In this document: positions 8,999 to 16,206 of the stretch, one piece after another | How the letters are laid out: each line of letters opens with the position of its first letter | Position numbering within the stretch: the first letter of the stretch is position 1 | From: Bacteroidia bacterium | GTDB lineage: Bacteria; Bacteroidota; Bacteroidia; Bacteroidales; UBA932 | NCBI GenBank assembly: GCA_021153285.1 | Contig: JAGKTT010000046.1 | Location: 1-18,752 of the forward strand | Direction of reading: 5' to 3' | DNA: 18,752 bases | Program-made: the position numbers and the translations under genes | Notes under the pieces: generated by a model | The model's database searches: none | Seen by the model: only the letters and a program-made list of their open reading frames with translations | Told to the model about the DNA's origin: nothing

Positions 8999-11900
8999 TT
9001 AAAGAAGATTTATCCAACCGCAAGTTTCCGGACAGATTTCTTCCAGAAAATGTATTATATGATAACCTCGTCCCTGTTCATCCACATATGCCCCGCAGGA
9101 ACTCGGGCAGAAATGATAAGGAGTTCTGGTAATCACCTTATTATTCTGCATATCAGCACCTTTGGTCATATCGTGCAGAGTATAGCAAGGAGCCATTGCC
9201 GGTGCTCCTCTGCCACTTGAAGGCTGATAACCGAAGAACCAGAACTTAAGGTCTATACCACTCACCGTACCACTATGAGTCGACTGAAGCAATGCCCTGT
9301 AAAGAATCCGGCCTATTCCTTTTCTCGGACCATAAGTTTCCCCAGCAACAGATATACGGCTGTCGGAACCATTCATCACGGAATAAAGCATACGGGTATT
9401 AGGATTCAGTTCTCCGTCAGATACTGAAGGCCTGACAATATCCAGAGCATCCATCCAGGAAGTACCGGACTGAACGGCTGTCTTCATCCTGTTCAAGACA
9501 TAGACTTCAGACACATCAGTCATCCACTCCAATGAAACATCAATATAATGAACCATCGCAGAAGGCGAGGTGGAAGTATAGACAGTCCGTCCCGCCACCC
9601 TGTTATAGACCAATGCAAAGGTCTCATTTCCATATGGACTATAAATGCAGTTCTGAGATCCGAATACAGCTTTTGCACCAATTGCTGTATGTACATATAC
9701 ATCCAAGGTCCCACAAGACAGCCCTATCTTTTCCTTGGAATACCTGTTCGTCACGTAAAGCATCATATTATGACGTCCGGCACTATGTTCTGTCGTAGGC
9801 AAGAGAGAGTTGTAGCTGAGCTTGATCTTTCCCGAGGCAGGGTTGAACTCAGCCTTGAACACACCGTTCGCATTACTGAAGTTTCCAGCCCAGGCCGGTT
9901 CGAGAGCCGCTGACACATATTGACTCGAAACAGAAGGTACAATAGTCTGATACTCAAAGGATTTATTAGCTTCTATCTTATCTTGGAAACGTGTCTTCAA
10001 AACACTGTTCACATTAGATTGAGAGAATAAAGTGTAGTCATCCACATACCCGTAATCCCGCGAAATCATACCGGCAAAAGGATTCTTGACCTGCAATGTA
10101 ATTTCTTCAGGGGACACTTCTTCGCAGCCGGAGGCCTTGACAACAGCGGAATAGTCTTTTCCCAGTTCCAAAGAGCTCCCATCGACATTCAAAGAAACTA
10201 TCTTCAGAGAAATGACGGAAGAGCTCACATCCGGTGCAAAACAAGACTTGGTCTCCACCACAGGCAGAAGGATGGAATCAAAAGCTGATGCATTCAGATC
10301 CGTAAGAATCTTCCCTTCAGCATCCCTATATCTGTAAGACACGGTAACCGTCTCTCCATCCGGATTCAAGATGAGCGAAGACCTGTCCACCTCAAGAGAA
10401 GGAGCCTTGATATCAAGCTGAGTCACAGCACTTTTAGAACCTGAGGCATTACGGACACATATAGTCACCGGTCCTGGTTCAAGAGCTATGATTCTGAACG
10501 AGCGGTCAGAAATCCCCATACAAGACACTTTTGATCCGTCAGACAGGTTCACTGACAGAGGAAGATCCGATTCTGCTATATCCGGGAAAGACATCACACC
10601 CTCCTGTGCTACATATTCCGGCCGAAAACTCCATTTCGGAGAAAAGGCTGAAGGAGCAGCCACCGAAATGACAGTCCGGTCAGATACTCTCCCATCATAT
10701 GTCACCGCAGTTATCGGAATCGAGGCACCCACTCTGGCATCTTCAGAAGCGACAACCCTTATACAGAAATCCTTATACCCGTTCTTCCCTGTAACCAGGA
10801 CAGAGGGATCGAATGAATAAGTCAGCCCGGCAGAAGCCATTGCCTCATCATCCACCTGCAGCATCCAATCTCCAGGAATATGCTGGGAATCGACACCATT
10901 TCGGCCTGCACGATGATAGTGAATCATTATATCGGCACTTTCTCCAGGCTGAACAGAAAAGGAATCTCCAAGAAATTTGAGCACTCTGGTATCATTCCAG
11001 TCTCCACCTCTGGTAACTTTCCAGCTTTCAGCAAAAAATCCATCTTCCGTAAAGTCCAGAATAACGTCATAACGCTTGTTACGCACCAGGCTGAAGTCGG
11101 AAGTATTGTCAGCTCCAAGATAATACCTGTACATAACATCACCGGAATAGCCCTGAGTATTCTCTCTGCGGGCATTGAACTCCAGATATGTGCACAGATC
11201 CGAATAGGACTGCCCACCTATATCCGAAATTTCCTCATAGACCTTTCCGAACGGATCATCATTCTCCGGAAGAAGATTACCCTGAACATTTTCAGGCACA
11301 TAGAAGACCAGAGTGGTATCCTGAGCATAGCCCGGCCCAGGTCCGAGTCCGCTTTGGGAAAGGGATCCCTGATAGGCATTCTTATCATTCAGATTCTGAT
11401 AGCTGTCAGAAACATCCAGAATATCAGCTGCACTCAAGGCCTTGCTCTTCTGTTCCGAAAACGGAAGAAGACGCCTGTTTGCCTGTCTCACATACAAACT
11501 CTTATTGCACATATTGTAGGAATAATAAGAAGAAGGGGAATAACCGGAAAGACCGGCGTGAGTGATCCTGACACAGAGTTTGGCAAAAAGCCGATACACG
11601 TCTATCACTGAAACCGAACGTTCCGGAGCATATCCCCTTAATACTCCGCTCATAGGAAAGCCCTTATGATCGATCTCATCATATGACTGTATACGATATT
11701 CCATACCTGGCACCTCAGTTTCCTTCTGCGGAAATCTCCCGCTCATATCTCCCATATTCACCAGAGCGTATATATTGCTCAGGCCATCTGACTTTACTGA
11801 AAGAAGCATAGAATCAAATCCTGAATCATAATATCTTGCTTCTGTAAGTCTGCCATCCGCTCCATAAGAAGCTAAAGTGAGGTCTGATACTTTTGACTCC

Positions 11901-12073
11901 ACATCAGCTGCCAATATACTTCTGACTTCCGCTCCAGACTCTCCATCTATTAGCATCGTAAAAGACACATCAGAAACTGCTTCAGGAGTAAAATTTTCTT
12001 CTGACTCCTGCCAGCCGCTTACTGTACAGGAGACAATAATGCACATATATAAAAACAATGAGATTTTTTTCAT
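8999..12073 (-). CDS. Fimbrillin-like surface lipoprotein (DUF4906-type)
   Basis: The product is 1024 residues. A short lipoprotein signal ends IIVS-C16. Residues about 35-175 have the plan of a Bacteroidales fimbrillin N-domain: an R-containing segment (EVRSILAADVE), a first strand SDLTLASYGADGRL, then IYALVNMGD, a GFPMSG block and a VIDVYRLFAKLCVRI strand. The SWKVTRGGDWNDTRVLKF block (about 355) and the C-terminal HIIHFLEEICPETCGW resemble DUF4906 proteins; these family names are from memory. The large middle is a string of beta-sandwich-like segments. Known relatives form or tip type V pili, some after cleavage at arginine in the N-domain. No usher-type or anchor pilus gene is adjacent, so a single-protein adhesin is equally possible. 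It follows the DUF4493 gene by 83 bases, but a strong terminator fills the gap. ATG 12073 is chosen because the signal peptide begins there. Confidence 0.75.
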   Translation of the reverse strand: MKKISLFLYMCIIVSCTVSGWQESEENFTPEAVSDVSFTMLIDGESGAEVRSILAADVESKVSDLTLASYGADGRLTEARYYDSGFDSMLLSVKSDGLSNIYALVNMGDMSGRFPQKETEVPGMEYRIQSYDEIDHKGFPMSGVLRGYAPERSVSVIDVYRLFAKLCVRITHAGLSGYSPSSYYSYNMCNKSLYVRQANRRLLPFSEQKSKALSAADILDVSDSYQNLNDKNAYQGSLSQSGLGPGPGYAQDTTLVFYVPENVQGNLLPENDDPFGKVYEEISDIGGQSYSDLCTYLEFNARRENTQGYSGDVMYRYYLGADNTSDFSLVRNKRYDVILDFTEDGFFAESWKVTRGGDWNDTRVLKFLGDSFSVQPGESADIMIHYHRAGRNGVDSQHIPGDWMLQVDDEAMASAGLTYSFDPSVLVTGKNGYKDFCIRVVASEDARVGASIPITAVTYDGRVSDRTVISVAAPSAFSPKWSFRPEYVAQEGVMSFPDIAESDLPLSVNLSDGSKVSCMGISDRSFRIIALEPGPVTICVRNASGSKSAVTQLDIKAPSLEVDRSSLILNPDGETVTVSYRYRDAEGKILTDLNASAFDSILLPVVETKSCFAPDVSSSVISLKIVSLNVDGSSLELGKDYSAVVKASGCEEVSPEEITLQVKNPFAGMISRDYGYVDDYTLFSQSNVNSVLKTRFQDKIEANKSFEYQTIVPSVSSQYVSAALEPAWAGNFSNANGVFKAEFNPASGKIKLSYNSLLPTTEHSAGRHNMMLYVTNRYSKEKIGLSCGTLDVYVHTAIGAKAVFGSQNCIYSPYGNETFALVYNRVAGRTVYTSTSPSAMVHYIDVSLEWMTDVSEVYVLNRMKTAVQSGTSWMDALDIVRPSVSDGELNPNTRMLYSVMNGSDSRISVAGETYGPRKGIGRILYRALLQSTHSGTVSGIDLKFWFFGYQPSSGRGAPAMAPCYTLHDMTKGADMQNNKVITRTPYHFCPSSCGAYVDEQGRGYHIIHFLEEICPETCGWINLL

Positions 12074-12087
12074 ATCGGATAATTTTT

Positions 12088-12119
12088 AAAAAAGCGGCGG
12101 TACCTCACGGCAGCGCCGC
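12088..12119 (-). terminator. Strong intrinsic terminator 14 nt before a start codon
   Basis: On the minus strand a 6-bp GC stem (GCGGCG at 12119-12114 with CGCCGC at 12099-12094) encloses one C-C mismatch, a 4-bp stem (TGCC with GGTA) and a GTGA tetraloop of the GNRA class. Six Ts follow at once (12093-12088). It lies 37 bases after the DUF4493 stop codon, and only 14 bases separate the T-run from the ATG of the fimbrillin-like gene. Confidence 0.85.
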
Positions 12120-12156
12120 CTGCACTAATTCAAGTAACTGAATGAAACAAACTGAT

Positions 12157-13245
12157 TTATTGCAATTCGTATTCTGATATATTCTTGATCCCCGGTATGC
12201 CGTAATAGGCTTCGACGATATCACCTCTGAGACAGATCTTGCGTCCCAGAAGCTGAGGATTATCCACCAGATTCAGATCATCACGCAGATATCCGGAGGG
12301 CAACTGCACTGACAGGCAGGAAGACTTTTCTGTGGTCGAAGAACGAGGTCCGATCAGCAGATTGGTACGTGATGAAAACGGCTTTTCAAAGGATGCAGAA
12401 GATGAGGTAAGGTCTCCTCCCACAATATATCCACAGACCGTTACATCTTCCTCCCCGACCATATCATACGCCTGAGATATCGACAAGACACTTTTAGAAC
12501 CCCCTCCAAGAACATATTCTTCCGACAGCCAGACTCTTGAAGTATCAATTGCAACATCAATCCCTTTGGGAGACTGTGCGGAAGAGGACTCCTTCGATCC
12601 GGTCACACTGACCTTCAGTTCAAGAATCTCCTGTGCCTTGAGAGTCTTTGTCATAAGGGTCTCGTCAGTACCCTTGTCAGTAAGGATCAACGAAATATTG
12701 CCAGGCGTGAAATATGCCACCCTTTTCTCCGAATATGGATATAGAAGTTTTCCGAAAGATGATTTGAGCAGGAATGCGCCATCCGGGTATTTATCCAGAA
12801 ATCCGGAATCGATTTTCAGACGTATACCAGAATTGATCTGGGTACATAGCAATCGTACTTGGGTTATAGTTCCCGAACTTACTACCACGCATTGTTCATC
12901 ACCGAACTGTGGAGAAGAAAATGCCGGCTTTCTGAATTCTTCGGAAATTATACTCACCGTATAGCTTCCCGGATTCAAGGACATTGTCTCCGGAGAATCT
13001 CCGAACGCACCTTCATAGATTACCGTACCTTTAGAATTCTTTACTGTAAGGATGAAATCGCTGGTATCTGGAATCTCAATACCAGAGCGGGTCAGTATCT
13101 CCTGATCAGGGGCAAAACACACTCGTAATGTTCCTTCTTTCAATGATGATTCCCCCAGAAGATTACAGGAACATAAGGACAGCAAGATAGCTGTTACAGA
13201 TAAAAGCCGGCCATATACACACAGGCTTTCAGACAGGTTTTTCAT
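12157..13245 (-). CDS. DUF4493-DUF6359 surface lipoprotein
   Basis: The product is 362 residues. The lipoprotein signal ends LCS-C27. Residues about 38-215 fit DUF4493: GTLRVCFAPDQEILTRSG, then VIYEGAFGDSPETMSLNPGSYTVSI, a GDEQCVVVSSGTI turn and a LLYPYSEKRVAYFTPG segment. Residues about 253-362 fit DUF6359, a predicted OB-fold: SISQAY, VCGYIVGGDL, LSVQLPSG, NLVDNPQLLGRKICLRGDIVEAYYGIPGI. No catalytic residues can be named; both domains occur in Bacteroidales cell-surface lipoproteins of unknown function. It is upstream of the fimbrillin-like gene and probably co-transcribed with it when the intervening terminator is read through. Unusually for the phylum it has a true Shine-Dalgarno sequence (AGGAG, 9 bases before ATG), which supports the start at 13245. 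Family calls are from sequence pattern only. Confidence 0.82.
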   Translation of the reverse strand: MKNLSESLCVYGRLLSVTAILLSLCSCNLLGESSLKEGTLRVCFAPDQEILTRSGIEIPDTSDFILTVKNSKGTVIYEGAFGDSPETMSLNPGSYTVSIISEEFRKPAFSSPQFGDEQCVVVSSGTITQVRLLCTQINSGIRLKIDSGFLDKYPDGAFLLKSSFGKLLYPYSEKRVAYFTPGNISLILTDKGTDETLMTKTLKAQEILELKVSVTGSKESSSAQSPKGIDVAIDTSRVWLSEEYVLGGGSKSVLSISQAYDMVGEEDVTVCGYIVGGDLTSSSASFEKPFSSRTNLLIGPRSSTTEKSSCLSVQLPSGYLRDDLNLVDNPQLLGRKICLRGDIVEAYYGIPGIKNISEYELQ

Positions 13246-13254
13246 AATTTCAAT

Positions 13255-13287
13255 CTCCTCAATTCTTTAGCTCCGCAACATTGCGGA
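13255..13287 (-). promoter_or_regulatory. Leader hairpin and Shine-Dalgarno of the DUF4493 gene
   Basis: The leader RNA contains TCCGCA (13287-13282), a four-base loop and TGCGGA (13277-13272), a perfect 6-bp GC-rich stem. It is followed after 12 bases by AGGAG (13259-13255), a real Shine-Dalgarno sequence 9 bases before the ATG. Such sequences are rare in Bacteroidetes. The hairpin sits at or near the predicted 5' end of the proximal transcript. Confidence 0.5.
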
Positions 13288-13293
13288 CAGCGG

Positions 13294-13301
13294 CAAAAGT
13301 A
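13294..13301 (-). promoter_or_regulatory. Possible proximal promoter (-7 box) of the DUF4493 gene
   Basis: TACTTTTG on the minus strand matches the TAnnTTTG -7 box, with transcription expected near 13287 and a leader of about 40 nt. No convincing TTTG is found 19-21 bases upstream, so this is weaker than the distal promoter. If real, it lets the lipoprotein operon be transcribed independently of the distal promoter and its terminator. Confidence 0.4.
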
Positions 13302-13325
13302 GGAGATGAAAATGAAACCGTATTT

Positions 13326-13358
13326 AAGAAAAAGAAAAATCTTCCGTTTCTTTTTTTT
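13326..13358. repeat. A/T-rich inverted repeat in the control region
   Basis: AAGAAAAAGAAA (13326-13337) and TTTCTTTTTTTT (13347-13358) are near-perfect inverted arms of 12 bases with one imperfect pair (G opposite T) and a nine-base loop. The stem is nearly all A/T, so it may be a bent or easily melted stretch rather than a structured RNA. It lies between the two candidate promoters of the DUF4493 gene. Confidence 0.3.
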
Positions 13359-13399
13359 AGGTGGAAAATTTCTCTTTTTTAATGATTTTTAACTTTTCT

Positions 13400-13438
13400 T
13401 ATGGGATTTTTCATCAGCGAACGAAAATAAATCCCATA
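13400..13438. repeat. Perfect 10-bp inverted repeat TATGGGATTT
   Basis: TATGGGATTT (13400-13409) and AAATCCCATA (13429-13438) are exact inverted arms with a 19-base spacer. No T-run follows on either strand, so it is not a terminator. It could be an operator for a dimeric regulator or an RNA stem in the leader of the DUF4493 transcript. Confidence 0.5.
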
Positions 13439-13446
13439 GGGACAAT

Positions 13447-13489
13447 AAAAAAATTCACGAGGCACCCGCATCAACTGCGAACGCCCCGC
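13447..13489 (-). terminator. Strong intrinsic terminator after the helicase gene
   Basis: The minus strand folds into a continuous 14-bp stem that includes several G-T wobbles (13489-13476 with 13470-13457) and a GTTGA loop. It is followed, after GAA, by seven Ts (13453-13447). It starts about 50 bases after the helicase stop codon and can end that transcript. It also lies downstream of the promoter at 13527-13557 and would stop that transcript after about 75 nt. Confidence 0.8.
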
Positions 13490-13521
13490 TACTTAACCTA
13501 AACTTAAACTATGAAAAACTT
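13447..13521 (-). ncRNA. Candidate small RNA or terminated leader, about 75 nt
   Basis: The span runs from the expected start of the distal promoter to the end of a seven-T terminator. The 5' half is unstructured and U/A-rich, with a repeated GTTTAAG/GGTTAAG-like text and no start codon followed by an open frame. The 3' half is the terminator hairpin. It could be a trans-acting small RNA, or the attenuated leader of the DUF4493 transcript. I recognise no known RNA family. The ends are predictions. Confidence 0.4.
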
Positions 13522-13526
13522 CGATA

Positions 13527-13557
13527 CAAAGGTAGGTATATTTAATTATTTTCCAAA
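13527..13557 (-). promoter_or_regulatory. Consensus promoter overlapping the helicase stop codon
   Basis: TTTG (13554-13557), 19 bases, then TACCTTTG (13527-13534) on the minus strand is a full match to the Bacteroidetes promoter. The -33 box falls in the last codons of the helicase gene (the GGT TTG of the C-terminal GLENN). Transcription should start near 13521, so the first RNA made is the short terminated segment described separately. Confidence 0.75.
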
Positions 13558-16004
13558 CCTACAGCCCGAATTTTTGCATATTTAAGAATCAATATCTTCT
13601 CACCGTGCTCGTCAAAAGCGATTTTTGCCTTCATATCGGCCACACTTCCGGTAATCTCAAGTATCTTTCCATATCCGAATCGGTTATGTTCGATCCGTTG
13701 TCCGGCCTTGAGCTGAAGAATAGGAGTAGGTTCAAATTCAGCATCGGCTGTCCTCTTCGGCAAAGTCTGAGACCTTCTTACAGGAAGAGGCTCAGGACGT
13801 CTGACAGGTTCCGGCTTACGGGCAGACTGAGAGGCAGGTACCGGACGACGTTCTATCTGCACCTTGGACGACTGGCCATAAGCATATCCGGACCTGGAAC
13901 CAAATGTTTTTCCCCAGCCCCCGAAACTTTGACGAGGCTGTTCGTCATCATCATCAAGCAGAGAGCTCAACGGATTGGCAATATACTGAGGGTCAACTTC
14001 TTTCACAAAACGCGAAGGAGAGTTGGATTCGTGCTTTCCGTTGCGTGTCCTTGTCTGGGCAAAAGAGAAAACCACGGCTTTCTTGGCACGGGTCATTGCC
14101 ACATAAAACAATCTTCTTTCCTCCTCCACTTCCGTTTCAGATATCATAAATCCACCGGAAGGGAAAATATTCTCCTCCATTCCTGCCACAAAGACGTATG
14201 GAAATTCCAGTCCTTTGGAAGAATGGACTGTCATCAGCGTAACTTTATTGGACGATTCTTCGTCATCTACATCCACTGCACTGAGCAACGATACATTCTC
14301 GAGATAATCCCCCAATGTAACTATCGGCAGATCCGTCGCCACCACTTCAGAGCCATCATTCACAAGTCCCTCAGCCTGAAGCTCTTCCATATACTCATTC
14401 TGCTTCTCCTCAATATATATCTTTACACTGTTCAGAAGTTCCTCGACATTGGCTGTCCTGGATTGTCCTTCTATACTTGTATCACTCTTGTAGAACATCA
14501 GAAGTCCGGATTCCATCGCTGCCGCTGCCGCCACATCATATGCATCTTCATTGTTTGAACGCAGACACAGCTTTCCAATCATATCACAGAAGTCACGTAT
14601 CTTCTTTATAGCCGGAGGCTTAAGCCCAAAATTCTCAAGATTTTCAGCATAAGCGGCCTTGAACAGGGAAATTTTCTGATTGGAAGCTGCCGCTGTCAAG
14701 GCTGAAACCGAAGTATCACCGATTCCCCTTGCCGGCTTGTTGACAATCCTCTTGAAAGATTCGTCATCATTCGGATTCACGATAAGCTTGAAATATGCCA
14801 TCATATCCTTGACTTCCGCTCTCTCAAAGAATGAATTACCAGAGTATATCACATATGGAAGATTCCTTTTACGAAGAGCTTCCTCGAGCGCACGCGACTG
14901 GGCATTAGTTCTATACAATATCGCAAAATCCTGATATTGAGCCGATTCAGTCTGTATCCTTGAGACAATGGAAGAAGCGATAAGCAAAGCTTCCTCCTGC
15001 TCGGTGTAAGCCTGGATCAGCCTGATTTTCTCTCCCTGTTCTCCCATTGAATAGCATTCCTTAGGAATACGTGCCGAGTTCCTGGCAATCAAGGAATTGG
15101 CCGCATCCACTATAGTCCTGGTAGAACGGTAATTCTGCTCCAGACGGAAGATATGATGCTCCGGATAGTCCTTCTTGAAGTTCAGTATATTCTCTATCTT
15201 TGCTCCTCGAAAGGCATAGATAGACTGAGAATCATCTCCCACCACACAGATATTCTGATGGAACTGGCTGAGTTTCTTAAGAATCAGATACTGGGAGAAA
15301 TTCGTATCCTGATACTCGTCGACCATTATATAGTCAAAACGACCGGCAATTGACTCCAAAGCAGCAGGATTATCACGCAGCAATATATTCATATTCAGGA
15401 GGATATCATCAAAATCCATTACTCCTGCCATCTTGCATTTATATGCGTAAAGTTCGTAAATATCGCAGATACGCGGCTTTTTAGAAGCCGCATCATTCTG
15501 AAGCGCATTTGCATTACGACGATAGGCTGATGCTGTAACGAGATTGTTTTTAGCCATTGATATTCTGGAAAGCACATCCTTCGGCTTATATACCTTCTCA
15601 TCGAGCTGCAGTTCTTTAAGACAAGTCTTTATAGCACTGACCGAGTCACTGGTATCATAGATTGTAAATGCCGAGGGATATCCAAGAGAATCTGCGAATT
15701 CCCTTAAAAACCGTATGAAGACCGAATGGAAAGTACCCATATAAAGTCTTCGGGCACGTTTTTCACCCACCATCAGAGCAATTCTTTCCTTCATCTCCGA
15801 TGCCGCCTTCTTGGTAAATGTAAGAGCGAGGATCCTCGACGGATCACAGCCTCCTTCCAAGATATAAGCGATCCTGCTTGTCAAGACCCTTGTCTTTCCC
15901 GACCCCGCACCCGCTACGATGAGCACCGGTCCTTCGACACAACTGACAGCAGCCTTCTGCTCGCTGTTCAGTCCCTCCAATATAGTACTGCACACATTTT
16001 CCAT
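13542..16004 (-). CDS. UvrD/PcrA-type superfamily 1 DNA helicase
   Basis: The product is 820 residues from the ATG at 16004. It unwinds DNA 3' to 5' with ATP, in excision repair and the removal of blocked complexes. All SF1A motifs are present: Q-motif LNSEQKAAV, Walker A AGAGSGKT (31-38), TFTKKAASEMKER (62-74), motif II VDEYQDTN (228-235), motif III GDDSQSIYAFRGA (256-268), motif IV EQNYRST (289-295), motif V TVHSSKGLEFPYVFV (592-606) and motif VI ERRLFYVAMTRAKK (629-642). An Arg/Pro-rich linker (about 717-760) leads to the C-terminal Tudor-like module (KAGQRIEHNRFGYGKI), which in PcrA/UvrD contacts RNA polymerase. An in-frame GTG at 16085 would add 27 residues, but they lie upstream of a promoter-like box and have no family counterpart. 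PcrA or UvrD cannot be decided here. Confidence 0.95.
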   Translation of the reverse strand: MENVCSTILEGLNSEQKAAVSCVEGPVLIVAGAGSGKTRVLTSRIAYILEGGCDPSRILALTFTKKAASEMKERIALMVGEKRARRLYMGTFHSVFIRFLREFADSLGYPSAFTIYDTSDSVSAIKTCLKELQLDEKVYKPKDVLSRISMAKNNLVTASAYRRNANALQNDAASKKPRICDIYELYAYKCKMAGVMDFDDILLNMNILLRDNPAALESIAGRFDYIMVDEYQDTNFSQYLILKKLSQFHQNICVVGDDSQSIYAFRGAKIENILNFKKDYPEHHIFRLEQNYRSTRTIVDAANSLIARNSARIPKECYSMGEQGEKIRLIQAYTEQEEALLIASSIVSRIQTESAQYQDFAILYRTNAQSRALEEALRKRNLPYVIYSGNSFFERAEVKDMMAYFKLIVNPNDDESFKRIVNKPARGIGDTSVSALTAAASNQKISLFKAAYAENLENFGLKPPAIKKIRDFCDMIGKLCLRSNNEDAYDVAAAAAMESGLLMFYKSDTSIEGQSRTANVEELLNSVKIYIEEKQNEYMEELQAEGLVNDGSEVVATDLPIVTLGDYLENVSLLSAVDVDDEESSNKVTLMTVHSSKGLEFPYVFVAGMEENIFPSGGFMISETEVEEERRLFYVAMTRAKKAVVFSFAQTRTRNGKHESNSPSRFVKEVDPQYIANPLSSLLDDDDEQPRQSFGGWGKTFGSRSGYAYGQSSKVQIERRPVPASQSARKPEPVRRPEPLPVRRSQTLPKRTADAEFEPTPILQLKAGQRIEHNRFGYGKILEITGSVADMKAKIAFDEHGEKILILKYAKIRAVGLENN

Positions 16005-16012
16005 AACGGGTG

Positions 16013-16020
16013 CAAAATTA
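16013..16020 (-). promoter_or_regulatory. Helicase -7 promoter box
   Basis: TAATTTTG on the minus strand fits TAnnTTTG and ends 9 bases before the helicase ATG at 16004. Transcription would start only a few bases from the start codon, giving a nearly leaderless mRNA. No good -33 box is seen 19-21 bases upstream. It supports the shorter start. Confidence 0.4.
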
Positions 16021-16081
16021 TACAAAACATTGCAATTACTTCTAATAAATCTGCAAATTAGATTCTGTTTCGACATATCCT

Positions 16082-16099
16082 TCACTTCGCTCGGAGTGA
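16082..16099. repeat. Hairpin TCACTTCGCTCGGAGTGA in the divergent intergenic region
   Basis: An 18-base imperfect palindrome, with 7-base arms including one G-T pair and a GCTC loop, lies between the helicase and nqrA. The text resembles short dispersed intergenic palindromes common in bacterial genomes. A second copy was not seen in this window, so its repeat nature is unproven. Confidence 0.35.
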
Positions 16100-16158
16100 C
16101 AACGGGAAAGGCTGAGCAAAAAAGCTAGATTTACTTCGTAAATAAGGAAAAAAATCCG

Positions 16159-16166
16159 TATCTTCG
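16159..16166 (+). promoter_or_regulatory. Probable nqr operon promoter
   Basis: TATCTTCG differs by one base from the TAnnTTTG -7 box and lies 40 bases before the nqrA ATG. Twenty bases upstream is TTCG, a weak -33 candidate. The surrounding text (A-rich run, then CCG, then TATCTTCGC) has the usual look of a Bacteroidales promoter. Confidence 0.45.
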
Positions 16167-16206
16167 CGGGCGCATTTTGAATATTCTACTCAAAACGGTT
16201 TATATA

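Noticed and set aside
10880..11611. A 243-codon plus-strand open frame opposite the fimbrillin-like gene
   Set aside because: It has no recognisable domain, ribosome site or promoter, and the minus-strand gene explains the region.
13400..13438. Invertible (phase-variable) promoter flanked by inverted repeats
   Set aside because: Bacteroidales surface genes often use these, but the arms are only 19 bases apart, too close to flank a promoter, and no recombinase gene is nearby.
13511..13585. A 24-codon plus-strand frame starting ATGAAAAAC
   Set aside because: It overlaps the helicase 3' end and the reverse-strand promoter, has no promoter of its own, and the peptide has no notable feature.
13605..14558. 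A 317-codon plus-strand open frame opposite the helicase
   Set aside because: It is antisense to well-conserved helicase motifs. The product is rich in Arg, His and Cys, as expected of a shadow frame.
16005..16085. Helicase start at the upstream GTG (16085)
   Set aside because: The extra 27 residues cross a promoter-like TAATTTTG box and a hairpin, and have no counterpart in UvrD/PcrA proteins. ATG 16004 places the Q-motif at the usual distance.
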